Assembly: GCA_024234995.1 (NCBI GenBank)
Contig: JACKNF010000004.1
Location: 124,001 to 188,000, forward strand
Length of the DNA stretch: 64,000 nucleotides
Direction of reading: 5' to 3'
Source: Gammaproteobacteria bacterium
GTDB lineage: Bacteria; Pseudomonadota; Gammaproteobacteria; Competibacterales; Competibacteraceae
Below the pieces are notes generated by a model. That model had not been told where the DNA came from and did no database searches. It saw only the letters and a program-made list of their open reading frames with translations. The position numbers were made by a program, and so were the translations under genes. Shown in pieces: positions 1-9,190 of the stretch (the stretch's first letter is position 1; the number at the start of each line of letters is the position of its first letter).

Positions 1-40
1 CTAGGCGTGATGATGGCAATTTTATACAAAACTTACCCCG

Positions 41-250
41 CTACTTTTCCAGAAAGTCAAATAAATTGGATAGATGATCGTTGAATATATCGATGCCAAG
101 CTCCATTTTGGTCCAGTACATTACTTCGAATATGCCAACCAGTATGGCGGCACACACCACCAGCAGCATCACCATTGCGAATGCAAGATCGGTCATCACT
201 CGCCAACGGCTGGCGCGAGGTTCGCTTTGACGCTGGACACCCTTGGTCAC
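41..250 (-). CDS. small single-pass membrane protein, unknown function
   Basis: A 69-residue ORF with one strongly hydrophobic segment in its middle (LAFAMVMLLVVCAAILVGIF) and a charged C-terminus. I chose the GTG at 250 because a purine-rich GAGGGG lies just upstream; the frame stays open to a TTG at 313 with no ribosome site. It sits on the same strand, 89 bp downstream of the REC-GGDEF-EAL gene, and may be the last gene of that operon. I do not recognise the family. It could be a small accessory membrane protein or a chance ORF. Confidence 0.45.
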   Translation of the reverse strand: MTKGVQRQSEPRASRWRVMTDLAFAMVMLLVVCAAILVGIFEVMYWTKMELGIDIFNDHLSNLFDFLEK

Positions 251-339
251 ATGCTTCCCCTCGTGTTGCACCGTCTCAACCGGTATTCCTATAGCCCGTA
301 TCAACCGCTTCAAATAGCGTCGCCGTTACATCTATGCAA

Positions 340-2049
340 TTAGCGATTCCAGGGCATCTCCAGAACACCCTGAGCTGCCAGCGCCTCAAATTCAGCCAGA
401 GGCACCGGCCGGCTGAAGAAATAACCCTGGACCTGATCGCAGTGATGCTGGTGCAGGAATTCCAGCTCAGTTTGCGTTTCGACACCCTCGCCAACCACGC
501 AAAGACTCAGGTCCAGTCCCAACTGAATAATGGTGCGGATAATCAGGGCGCGCTGCGTATCAGGCTCAATGTCCTGGATAAACGAACGGTCGATTTTGAG
601 TTGAGAAACCGGCAGCTTGCTAATCTGGCTTAACGAAGAATAGCCGGTGCCAAAATCATCAACAGCCACTTCGATGCCCAGAGCGCGTAATATCTCCAGC
701 TTGGCAGTCACATCCTCCAAATCCTTCATCAGATAGCTTTCGGTCATTTCCAGCTCAAGCAGATGAGTAGGAATTTTATATTGGCGGATCAAATCGACGA
801 TTTGATCGACAAAATCCGGCCGTTCGAGCTGCAAGCCAGATTGATTGACCGAGACCCGAAGCAGTGAATAACAGCCTTGCTGCCAGCAGGCCAGCTGCGC
901 AACAACTTGTTCAAGCATCCAGGTATCGATTTTCGGCAGAAGACCTATCTCCTGAGCGAGAGGAATGAAAACGCCAGGCGGAATCAACCCGCGCTCCGGG
1001 TGTTGCCAGCGCACCAGCGCTTCAGCGCCGCCAACGCGGCCAGTGTTTAACTCCACCCGTGGCTGGTAATAGACTCGCAACTCACCACGCTCAATGCTTA
1101 AGCACAACTCAGTTTCCAGTTTGACGAGGTCGTGATTTGTAATTTGCGGCCTGAATTGCACCGCTTGGTTTCCACCCTTACCACATGCGGTTCGCAAAGC
1201 TATCAGACTATTTTTAGTTATAAGATCGGCGACATCCAAACCGTCTTGAGGGTAGTGGGCAATCCCCAAGCTGGCCGTGAAACACAGCTCCTGCTGGTCC
1301 ACCACAATGGGTTGGCGCACAGCATCCAGCAGATTTTGTGCGACCTCTATGGTGCTGTGCTGAGATTCGTTCAGTGGCAGCAGGAGCAGGAATTTATCCA
1401 CTTGCAGACGAGTTAGCACGCTGGATGGAGGCGCCCGCAATTGCAATCGCCTGGCGATTGTACAAATGACCTGATCACTGGCAGCAATGCCCAAGGTAGC
1501 TAAAATCTCTTCGAAGTGATCGAGACCAATACTGACAAAAGCGATTTTGCTGGTCCTAGCGATCAAGCGCTGAAAATGATCGCGGAGTGCAAAAATACTG
1601 GGTAACTGCGTGAGGTAGTCAGTAAAAAGTAACCGGGTTTCAGCCGCCTGGATATCGGCCAGGCGGCGCTGCTGGAGCGCTTGGAGCCGGGCTATGCGGG
1701 CATGAATAGCATCCAGCACTTCGGTGCGGGTAAAGGGCTTGGTCAGATAATCATCCGCACCCAGGTCCATCCCTTGGCGGATCTTGCCTCGCTCGGAGAG
1801 CGCCGTCAGAAAAATAAACATGATGCCGTTGAGCTGCGGATCCTGGCGCAGGATATTGAGCACAGCGAAACCGTCCATGCGGGGCATCATCACATCACAC
1901 AGGATCAAATCGGGGGTCCATACCTGCACGACGTCCAATCCGGCGGCGCCATCTTCGGCGCCGCGCACTTCGAATCCCTCGGCGTCAAGAAGTTCGACCA
2001 AATTTTCCCGCACTGCCGCTTCGTCTTCAATCACCAGAATTTTATTCAT
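340..2049 (-). CDS. response regulator with degenerate GGDEF and intact EAL domain (c-di-GMP phosphodiesterase)
   Basis: The 569-residue protein has an N-terminal receiver domain (residues 1-120, phosphoacceptor Asp in LILCDVMMPRMDGF), a GGDEF-type domain (about 165-295) and an EAL domain (about 315-560). The GGDEF signature is replaced by QVDKF, so cyclase activity is unlikely. The EAL domain keeps EALVRW, DDFGTGYSSL, the KIDRSFI segment and GEGVET, so it probably hydrolyses c-di-GMP when the receiver is phosphorylated. The start is the ATG at 2049, which overlaps the stop of the upstream kinase by 8 bp (ATGAATAA), indicating translational coupling. Upstream in-frame codons up to 2271 lie inside the kinase gene and are not used. 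The two overlapping kinase genes upstream are the obvious phosphodonors. Confidence 0.9.
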   Translation of the reverse strand: MNKILVIEDEAAVRENLVELLDAEGFEVRGAEDGAAGLDVVQVWTPDLILCDVMMPRMDGFAVLNILRQDPQLNGIMFIFLTALSERGKIRQGMDLGADDYLTKPFTRTEVLDAIHARIARLQALQQRRLADIQAAETRLLFTDYLTQLPSIFALRDHFQRLIARTSKIAFVSIGLDHFEEILATLGIAASDQVICTIARRLQLRAPPSSVLTRLQVDKFLLLLPLNESQHSTIEVAQNLLDAVRQPIVVDQQELCFTASLGIAHYPQDGLDVADLITKNSLIALRTACGKGGNQAVQFRPQITNHDLVKLETELCLSIERGELRVYYQPRVELNTGRVGGAEALVRWQHPERGLIPPGVFIPLAQEIGLLPKIDTWMLEQVVAQLACWQQGCYSLLRVSVNQSGLQLERPDFVDQIVDLIRQYKIPTHLLELEMTESYLMKDLEDVTAKLEILRALGIEVAVDDFGTGYSSLSQISKLPVSQLKIDRSFIQDIEPDTQRALIIRTIIQLGLDLSLCVVGEGVETQTELEFLHQHHCDQVQGYFFSRPVPLAEFEALAAQGVLEMPWNR

Positions 2050-3181
2050 CAATCGTCTCATCGATGCGTGGAAAGGTGACTGTAAAAGTCGTTCCTTGAT
2101 GCAACTGGCTCTGAAACTCGATCGCCCCCTGATGGGCCTTGAGCAGGCGTTGCACAATAACCAGTCCCAGTCCGGTACCTGGCAGCAGCGCGGCATTCTC
2201 AGCGCGATAAAACGCCTCGTACAAACGGGAGCACGCCTCGGGCGGGATACCGATTCCTTGATCCTGGACAATCAACCGGATCTGCTCGCTCTGACACTGG
2301 ACGCACAGCGTCACTGGCCCTCCCTCTGGAGAAAATTTGATCGCGTTACTAGCAAGATTATAGAGAATCGAACGCAAGACGTTGGGGTCGATCCACAGCA
2401 TGGAGTTTTCGCCCTCAACCGTTGTGACCAGTGCATGCTGAGCGCCTAGCGTCAATTGCAGCTCTTCCATCAACTCCCGGCAAAACGGCTCCAAATCAAG
2501 CCATCGTGGATGGAACGCGATGCGGCCCGCCTCGGCACGGCCTAATATCAACACATCGCCGATCAATTGATTCAGGTGAATCACCGATGTTTTGATGCGC
2601 TTAAGGTGCCTGGCTTGCTTTTCTAATGGCCACTGTCTTCCATAGTGCTCTAGCAGTTCCGTCGAGGACAGGATGATGCTCAACGGCGTGCGGAATTCAT
2701 GCGAAACCATAGAAATAAAGCGATTTTTCAACTGGTTCAGCTCGCGTTCTTCCACAAGAGCCTGCTGTGCGTTCAGGTACAGCTGACGGGTCTTCAGCAG
2801 GTTGCGCAGGCGCAACAGAACTTCGGGGATTTCTAGAGGCTTAGTCAGAAAATCCATCGCACCTTCAGCCAAAGCCTGTTCTTTTTTTTCGCGGCTGATG
2901 TCCGCAGTGAGTATCAGAATCGGCCGATAATCATCGGGTGCAATGATTTCACGCAACTGCTTCATCACCGCAAATCCGTCCAGGTACGGCATGAGCAAAT
3001 CCAGCAACACGATATCCGGGGAAAAAGACTGGCACAGGCCCAATGCTTCACGCGGATCAGACGTGCTCAGGATATTTTCATAACCAGCACGGTTTAATAC
3101 CTGCTCAAGAAACAGGATATTGGCCGGTTCATCGTCGATCATGAGGATACGCGCATCGGCCGCCACATCAAAGGTCTTCAT
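2042..3181 (-). CDS. receiver-histidine kinase (REC-HisKA-HATPase), cytoplasmic
   Basis: A 379-residue protein with an N-terminal receiver domain (acceptor Asp in IVLLDLLMPYLDGF, Lys in FLTKPLEIP), a HisKA domain with H-box SHEFRTPLSIIL (about residue 160) and a HATPase domain with N-box NLASNAIKFSP, G1 DQGIGIPP and G2 GTGLGLVIV. It has no membrane segment, so it is probably a soluble relay kinase that takes phosphate from the membrane kinase upstream and passes it to the EAL regulator downstream. It overlaps the upstream gene by 14 bp and the downstream gene by 8 bp, so all are one transcript. The role in a phosphorelay is inferred from domain order. Confidence 0.92.
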   Translation of the reverse strand: MKTFDVAADARILMIDDEPANILFLEQVLNRAGYENILSTSDPREALGLCQSFSPDIVLLDLLMPYLDGFAVMKQLREIIAPDDYRPILILTADISREKKEQALAEGAMDFLTKPLEIPEVLLRLRNLLKTRQLYLNAQQALVEERELNQLKNRFISMVSHEFRTPLSIILSSTELLEHYGRQWPLEKQARHLKRIKTSVIHLNQLIGDVLILGRAEAGRIAFHPRWLDLEPFCRELMEELQLTLGAQHALVTTVEGENSMLWIDPNVLRSILYNLASNAIKFSPEGGPVTLCVQCQSEQIRLIVQDQGIGIPPEACSRLYEAFYRAENAALLPGTGLGLVIVQRLLKAHQGAIEFQSQLHQGTTFTVTFPRIDETIDE

Positions 3182-6100
3182 TTACAGCTTTATTTGCCAA
3201 CAGGCGATCCACCAGCGACAGGAACTTACCAATATTAAGCGGCTTGGCTATGCAGGCGCTCGCACCCGCAGCACTGAGTTGTTCGGTTGATTGGGATAGC
3301 ACATCAGCACTCACCACCACCACTGGGATATGCTGTGTAGCTGGATGTTCTTTCAGCAAAACAAGCACCTCATAGCCTGATAGATCAGGCAGATGCAGGT
3401 CCAGCAAAATCAGGTCGGGCTGATTTTTCCGGGCCATCTCCAAACCCGGGCGTCCGGCCATAGCGGACAGCAATCGAATCTCCTGGCGACGGCGTAGAAC
3501 AACTTCCACCAACTGCAAGTTGGCAGGATTATCCTCAATATACAGTACAGTATACGTTACTGATGTAGACAAGACGGCGGGTTTATCGATAGGTTCCGTT
3601 GCCAACGCAGCATTCGAGACAGCACATGCATCGGATTGCGGCAGATCCAGCCAGAATACACTGCCTTGACCGGCAACGCTGGCCGCGCCAATCACGCCAC
3701 CCATCAATTCCATAAGACGCTTAGAAAGCGCGAGTCCCAGTCCAGTGCCTTCCACACGGGTCGTCTCGGCGTCCAGACGATCGAAGGGCATGAAAAGCCG
3801 CTGCATTTTGTCCGGAGCAATCCCTCTGCCGGTATCCGTTATGCTAATGCGCACCTTGTCACTCTCTCCAGGCTTAACGGCAACGATAATGCGCCCTCCA
3901 GGATGGTTGTACTTGATGGCGTTAGAAAGCAGATTAACCAGCACTTGCTTGAAACGGCTATTATCGACATACACTTGCCCGGTACCAGCGCTGGCAATCT
4001 GGTACTCCATAGCGATCTTGCCTTTAGCTGCGATCGGCCGCAGCATATCCACTGCTTCACGAACGGCTGCACTCACGGTGACCGGCCGCAGCGACAGGCT
4101 CATTTTGCCTGCCTCAACTCTCGACAAATCGAGTACTTCGTTGATCAAGTTCAGTAAATAGTGACCTGCCTGGAGAATCTGCTGGATAGCCGCAGCCTGT
4201 GCGGCCGGTAATTCCTCATCCTCTAGAATCTGGGCGAAGCCTAGGATAGCGTTGAGAGGAGTGCGGAGTTCGTGACTCATCCGCGATAGGAATTCGCTTT
4301 TGGCAGAACTAGCCGCTGTTGCTTTATCAGCATTGCGCTTGACGGTGAGCAGCGCCTGCTCCAGCTCAGCATTCGCCGCAGTCAACGCCTGCTGGATCCG
4401 CTTCTGCTCGGTAATGTCACTCTCCAAAGCCATGAACCGGTTGACTTGGCCCGTTTGATCATAGAGAGGCTGACCTTCAATATAAATCCAATAGATACGT
4501 CCAGTCTTGTGATAGTTAATGATCTCACAATTGAAGGCACTGCCTTCAGTGATATGCTTTCGCATATACGCGATCACTTCGCGATCCGATTCTGGACCTT
4601 GCAGGATCGAACCGGGCGTTCGCCCTTGAACCTCTTCCAGAATGTAACCCGTAATGCGGGTGAACCCCTCATTGACCCATTCGATCAAGCCCAGCCGGTC
4701 AGTGATGATCACCGCATTATCGGTGCGGCTGGCGACCAGTGATAAAAGACGGGCCTCCGCCTCGCTCTTGCGCAAGGCATCGTCCAGCCGGGCCTTCTGC
4801 ACAGCAAGGCCAACCTGGCTGCTCACAGTTTCCAGCAATTCCCTTTCGGTGTCCGCAAAGGCATGTTTTGTCCGGCTGCCTAGTTCAATGGAACCGAATA
4901 TCTCCCCGCCTGCTCGCATCGGAACGATCAGCGCCGAGCACACCTCTTCACGCTGGAAATCAGGCAGTGCGGCAAAAGCGTCAGGCGATACGGAGCGGTG
5001 AATTTCCTGTAAGTGCGCAGGAAGCCCCGCAACCAGAGAGCCTTGAGGGGGGTTCTGGAAACCCGCGCTGAAGAGCAGCCCATCTGCGGTCTGGTCAAAA
5101 GGCTGTAATCGAACCAGACCCACATCGAATGGACCCAGCGCAAGCGTCCGCTCTAGAATTTGTTGCAACGTTACCTTCAGGTCCACCGACCCTAGAATAA
5201 GGTTGCTGATCTGTTGCAGGGTTTCCAGCATCCGATAGCGCAGGCGGATCTGCGCAATCTCGGTTAAATCCTCCAGTCCGACTAACCACCGGTCGCCTTG
5301 CGGAGATTCCTCAACGCCGATTGGAGTAATGAAAACGCGCAACAGGCGCCGCGGCTGGCCGCTGTCAACGATCAGATCGGTTGCTGCCAACCGCTTGTTC
5401 ACCGCCTGGGCAATACGTTCCCGGAGTTCCTCATCTGGCAGCGCGTGGTCCAGGCTGGTCGACGCCGTGACGCCAACCCCCGTCAGCCGCACCAGCGATT
5501 TATTGGCTGAGAACACCTGCAAATCAGATGATACGACCAGAAGGCCTGTGGGTACGCTGGCCAAGATCGCTTCGTTGAGTGCCCGTTCGCTCCGCTCACG
5601 TTGCATCGCTTCTGACACTGCGGTACGCATATCCGAAAACGCTGCAATTACCAAGGTTATTTCCTCAGCGGACGATTGATCAGCAGACAATGGCACATCG
5701 GCTTCACCGGCGCCGAATGCCTGCGCGGCACTGGCCAGATGCCCCAGAGGCTGGATCAGACGCCGCACGATGAAAATCGATACCGCCAAAGCCAGCGTCA
5801 CGCTTAGGGCCAGCGCCACCAGACCTATCAGGCGCAGATTAATAACGGGGGCCAATACCTCGCTTTCAGGCTGTTCAACGACGACAATCCAGCCGATACC
5901 GGTTACGGGTGCGTAGGAAGCCACATAAGGCTGGCTCCGCCAGATATAATGAAATGTGCCGGGCCCCGCTGGATACGAGGCTCCCGTCAGACCCGGCCAG
6001 GCATACGGGTCTGGATTCATCATCACAGTCTGTTCAGGGTGAATAAGTGCTTGCCCTGCTCCGTCCAGCACCACCGCACGCCCGCCGCCGCCAATCTCGG

Positions 6101-6683
6101 TACGCGCCACGAGGTTCGCCAGATTGGCTAAATCAACCACCGCACGCAGCACGCCGGTCACTTGCCGCTCCGCATTGCGAATCGGGGTATGAATCAGCAG
6201 CGACCGGCGGCCGGTCGTAAGAGACGTGGCGACTTCCCAGCTTTGACGGCCTTGCTGCGCGGCAGTTTGGAAGGATGGCTGTTTCTCGATCAAGGGCGCG
6301 CCGCCTGCATGTGACGACGCCAGCCGCTGCCCATCCAAGCTAAAAACCGACAGCCGCGTAAAGCCGGTAAACTCGAAGAACAGCCATTCGAGTAAAGTTG
6401 TCTGGCGGTCGACCGCCATACCCGCGATGTCCGGCAGAACGGCGATGGCGCGGGTGTCGTCCAGCAGAGTCGTGACATAGAGTTCAATCTCAGCGGACAG
6501 ACCACGGGCCAAGCCGGTCAACTCGCGCGTCGATTGCTGCGTCAGCACCTGTTGTCCCAGCGTGATCAACGTTAACCCAGACAGGCTAAGCGGCAGAATT
6601 CCAGCCAGGATCAACCCGAGCAAGATTTGTGCTTGCAGCGTTTTGAAACAGCAAGACAGGCGCATGAACGGTAAGAGATTCAC
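3168..6683 (-). CDS. membrane hybrid sensor histidine kinase (dCache-HAMP-PAS-GAF-PAS-HisKA-HATPase-REC)
   Basis: A 1171-residue sensor. A first transmembrane helix (about residues 18-42) precedes a periplasmic dCache-type region (45-280, with the PYVASYAPV and GWIVVVEQP blocks typical of Cache domains). A second helix (285-308) leads to a HAMP linker, a PAS domain (370-480), a GAF domain (500-650), a PAS-PAC domain (660-775), HisKA with SHELRTPLNAILGF (about 805), HATPase (NLLSNAIKYNHPGG, DTGRGIAP, GTGLGLALS) and a C-terminal receiver (LILLDLHLPDLSG). The start is a GTG at 6683 that overlaps the stop of the binding-protein gene as GTGA; an ATG 18 bp downstream is an alternative. The upstream binding protein may deliver a ligand to the Cache region; that is inference. 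Confidence 0.92.
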   Translation of the reverse strand: MNLLPFMRLSCCFKTLQAQILLGLILAGILPLSLSGLTLITLGQQVLTQQSTRELTGLARGLSAEIELYVTTLLDDTRAIAVLPDIAGMAVDRQTTLLEWLFFEFTGFTRLSVFSLDGQRLASSHAGGAPLIEKQPSFQTAAQQGRQSWEVATSLTTGRRSLLIHTPIRNAERQVTGVLRAVVDLANLANLVARTEIGGGGRAVVLDGAGQALIHPEQTVMMNPDPYAWPGLTGASYPAGPGTFHYIWRSQPYVASYAPVTGIGWIVVVEQPESEVLAPVINLRLIGLVALALSVTLALAVSIFIVRRLIQPLGHLASAAQAFGAGEADVPLSADQSSAEEITLVIAAFSDMRTAVSEAMQRERSERALNEAILASVPTGLLVVSSDLQVFSANKSLVRLTGVGVTASTSLDHALPDEELRERIAQAVNKRLAATDLIVDSGQPRRLLRVFITPIGVEESPQGDRWLVGLEDLTEIAQIRLRYRMLETLQQISNLILGSVDLKVTLQQILERTLALGPFDVGLVRLQPFDQTADGLLFSAGFQNPPQGSLVAGLPAHLQEIHRSVSPDAFAALPDFQREEVCSALIVPMRAGGEIFGSIELGSRTKHAFADTERELLETVSSQVGLAVQKARLDDALRKSEAEARLLSLVASRTDNAVIITDRLGLIEWVNEGFTRITGYILEEVQGRTPGSILQGPESDREVIAYMRKHITEGSAFNCEIINYHKTGRIYWIYIEGQPLYDQTGQVNRFMALESDITEQKRIQQALTAANAELEQALLTVKRNADKATAASSAKSEFLSRMSHELRTPLNAILGFAQILEDEELPAAQAAAIQQILQAGHYLLNLINEVLDLSRVEAGKMSLSLRPVTVSAAVREAVDMLRPIAAKGKIAMEYQIASAGTGQVYVDNSRFKQVLVNLLSNAIKYNHPGGRIIVAVKPGESDKVRISITDTGRGIAPDKMQRLFMPFDRLDAETTRVEGTGLGLALSKRLMELMGGVIGAASVAGQGSVFWLDLPQSDACAVSNAALATEPIDKPAVLSTSVTYTVLYIEDNPANLQLVEVVLRRRQEIRLLSAMAGRPGLEMARKNQPDLILLDLHLPDLSGYEVLVLLKEHPATQHIPVVVVSADVLSQSTEQLSAAGASACIAKPLNIGKFLSLVDRLLANKAVNEDL

Positions 6684-7897
6684 CGAGGCAAACGAGGTTG
6701 CGGCGCAGGGAGCAACTGACCGTTCCGCCAGACGGCCATCAAGTAGTCAGCGGCGATGAGGGCATCGTGGCGTTCAGGGGTGAAAGCCGGGGCGTAGCGT
6801 TTTACTAGACCGTCATAGGCACCTAGATTCTCCAGGGCGGCGCGAACCTTAGGACCGTCGCTGGAGGCTGCCTGCTGGATAGCCAACGCCAGCAAATGAA
6901 CGCCATCGTAACCATGCGCCACGCCGACCGGCGCACGAATTTCAGCGGCCGTACGTGTTTGGAACCGGCGGTGATAATTTTCGATCACCCGTTCACCAAG
7001 GGCGCTCTGGGTTCCCAGAAACGAATAAGTTTGCAAGGTCAAAACACCCTCCGCATTCTCCACGCCTGCAAGCAGCACAAATTCGCCGCCGCTAATGCCC
7101 CAATGGCTAATGACGGGTACTTTCCAGTTCTGAGTGCTCATCGCCCGCAGGATGGCGGCCCCCTCTGGCGCATTGGCAACCATTAGCACCGCATCCGCCT
7201 GCGCAGCCATCATCGCCTTGACCGGTCCTAACAAGTTGGTGTCACCTTGGGCGAAGCGCTGGACCACGGTGATGGGCATTTTTAACGCTTCCAGATTGCG
7301 GGTGAGTCCCTGCACGTTTGAATCGCCCCAAGCGCTGGTATCGGCGATGAGGGCCGGCTGATGCACCCCGATAACATCACGGGCATAGCGCCCTAGAAAC
7401 TCGTCGGCGTACTCGTCACTGACCGAAACCCTAAAGGCATAATTGGGATCGCGGTTGTTGCGGGTGATGGCGGTCACTGACCCCCACGTATTGATCAGCG
7501 GAATCTGCTGTTCGTGAATAAGATCAAGCTGGGCTAGCATGACGGGGCTGAAAATGCCTCCAAATACTGCGACGATATGATGCTGATCGATCAATTGCCG
7601 CAGGGCAGCCACACCGGCTGGAGGATCGTTAGCCACATCGCGGACAACCAGCGCCAGCGGACGCCCCAGGACTCCGCCTGCTTGGTTGACTTCATCGATA
7701 GCCAGCAACATACCGCGCTGGATAGCTTGGCCGGAAGCGGCTGATCCGCCTGAAAGCGGAGCAATCAAACCAATATTGATTACTTGGGCTGAATTCGGTG
7801 TCATTGAATTATCGCAACTAGTAACCAGTACTGAGATTAATGTAGCACCGATGAGCGTAACAATACACCGGTGAATCTTATGGATCTTGCTGTTCAT
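6680..7897 (-). CDS. periplasmic ligand-binding lipoprotein, branched-chain amino-acid (LivJ/Peripla_BP_6) type
   Basis: A 405-residue protein of the type I periplasmic-binding fold used by branched-chain amino-acid and amide ABC transporters (INIGLIAPLSGGSAASGQ, then GGVLGRPLALVVRD and VAVFGGIFSPV). A signal peptide ending in a lipobox (SVLVTSC) makes it a lipoprotein. I chose the ATG at 7897 because AAGGAG lies 6-7 bp upstream; the frame runs on to a TTG at 7912 but that would place the ribosome site inside the gene. No permease or ATPase gene is nearby, and the next gene, overlapping by 4 bp, is a sensor kinase. It is therefore more likely a sensory accessory protein than a transporter part. 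The ligand cannot be read from the sequence. Confidence 0.88.
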   Translation of the reverse strand: MNSKIHKIHRCIVTLIGATLISVLVTSCDNSMTPNSAQVINIGLIAPLSGGSAASGQAIQRGMLLAIDEVNQAGGVLGRPLALVVRDVANDPPAGVAALRQLIDQHHIVAVFGGIFSPVMLAQLDLIHEQQIPLINTWGSVTAITRNNRDPNYAFRVSVSDEYADEFLGRYARDVIGVHQPALIADTSAWGDSNVQGLTRNLEALKMPITVVQRFAQGDTNLLGPVKAMMAAQADAVLMVANAPEGAAILRAMSTQNWKVPVISHWGISGGEFVLLAGVENAEGVLTLQTYSFLGTQSALGERVIENYHRRFQTRTAAEIRAPVGVAHGYDGVHLLALAIQQAASSDGPKVRAALENLGAYDGLVKRYAPAFTPERHDALIAADYLMAVWRNGQLLPAPQPRLPR

Positions 7898-7933
7898 CAC
7901 AAACTCCTTCAATGACGTGTCAGATAAAGTGTT

Positions 7934-9178
7934 GTGCGTATAACCATTAAATCTTTAATCAGTTTCTTCCTGATCCTAATCTTCTATGCAGGATACCAGG
8001 GTGGTAAGTATTTCATGAATAACCGCTTTCAAGAGGTGGGCCTCGCACTGACCTTTATTCTGTATTTTTATGGGGCAGTTTTTACCGCATTCACCGACCG
8101 GACCATTCACTGGATCTGGTGGTTTTGGAGCGCTCCCGTTTTTGCCGGTTATGTGATGCTCAGTTCATCACTGGCTTTCGCGATAAACGCTGGCGTTGGC
8201 ATGATGCCTAGCTTGTTTGCCACCCGGGAATTCTTGATCGTGTTTCTGGCGCCGGCTTTATATTTTCTCTATCGGCTCGGATTTTCATTGCAACAACTGG
8301 AAAAAATCTTCATTGCCAGTTTAGTCATCATCATTTTTAATTATTTGTTCAATTATTACCGTATCGACCTAGAAGCCGCTTATTTCTCGACTGGTTATAT
8401 GTCGTATCTAGTCACCTACGATGAATGGCGCGGTTATCGTCTGAAACCGCCAACTTTTGCATTGCTCATTCTGACCAGCTGCGGATTGATGTGCTTATTT
8501 CAACCAAGCGATGTATTGAAAAAAACCGGTTGGCTACTGGTGCTGGCGCTTGTGGGCTATGTCTGGTTTCTGATTATGGCCCGCTCACAGATGGCGACGC
8601 TGGTAATGGCCATGATCCTGTACCCGATCCTCTTCAGCAAACCCAACCGCATGAATCTGTTTATCTTGATTGCACCTTTGGGCGTGATGGCGCTTATCGC
8701 TGTCAGCGACATTCTCGTTGATGGTTTCATGCATGCGGAGGGTGCCGAAGTCAGAGCCAAGTCGTATATCATTGCCTGGGAAACCGCTATGAAATTGCCG
8801 GTTTTCGGTTATGGCCAATCCAGTGGGTATAGCAAAACCTATCAGGATATTTTTGGTCCAAAATTCTTCCCGGATGATCTGGGATTGGTGGGCATCACGT
8901 TTAAATATGGTTTCATCGGTCTGGTGCTTTACGTATTTTTCAATTTCTACGTGACTGTGCGCCTGCTCAAAGTCAATTGGCACTACCGCAGGCGGTATGG
9001 CATGCACAATCCGGTGATCTGGGCGCTTTTCATCTTGATGACGGCCTTATCGATGAATCTGGTTCTGAATCCGGGCCTAGCGTATATGCAGGGACTCACC
9101 ACCGCTGCTTTCTCACTCGCGATCACCGCCTGCTATTACGAAGAATTGGGCCTGAGACCGGGGGCAAAAAAGCGGTGA
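7934..9178 (+). CDS. O-antigen ligase/polymerase-like membrane protein
   Basis: A 414-residue protein with about ten hydrophobic helices and one larger soluble loop. The loop carries GYGQSSGYSKT, reminiscent of the conserved loop of the Wzy/WaaL polymerase-ligase superfamily; preceding SQMATLVM helices also fit. It probably polymerises or transfers polysaccharide repeat units in the inner membrane. The start is taken as the GTG at 7934 because it includes the whole first helix, but no clear ribosome site precedes it and MNNRF at 8014 is an alternative. It is divergent from the binding-protein gene with only 36 bp between, so the two start regions are compressed. It converges on the glycosyltransferase genes that follow. 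Confidence 0.75.
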   Translation: MRITIKSLISFFLILIFYAGYQGGKYFMNNRFQEVGLALTFILYFYGAVFTAFTDRTIHWIWWFWSAPVFAGYVMLSSSLAFAINAGVGMMPSLFATREFLIVFLAPALYFLYRLGFSLQQLEKIFIASLVIIIFNYLFNYYRIDLEAAYFSTGYMSYLVTYDEWRGYRLKPPTFALLILTSCGLMCLFQPSDVLKKTGWLLVLALVGYVWFLIMARSQMATLVMAMILYPILFSKPNRMNLFILIAPLGVMALIAVSDILVDGFMHAEGAEVRAKSYIIAWETAMKLPVFGYGQSSGYSKTYQDIFGPKFFPDDLGLVGITFKYGFIGLVLYVFFNFYVTVRLLKVNWHYRRRYGMHNPVIWALFILMTALSMNLVLNPGLAYMQGLTTAAFSLAITACYYEELGLRPGAKKR

Positions 9179-9190
9179 ACGGCGATGGCG

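Noticed and set aside
1784..2449. 221-codon plus-strand ORF opposite the kinase and regulator genes
   Set aside because: Lies antisense across two well-supported signalling genes; composition is that of a shadow frame and there is no ribosome site.
3636..4157. 173-codon plus-strand ORF within the hybrid kinase
   Set aside because: Antisense to the conserved HisKA/HATPase region; no family features.
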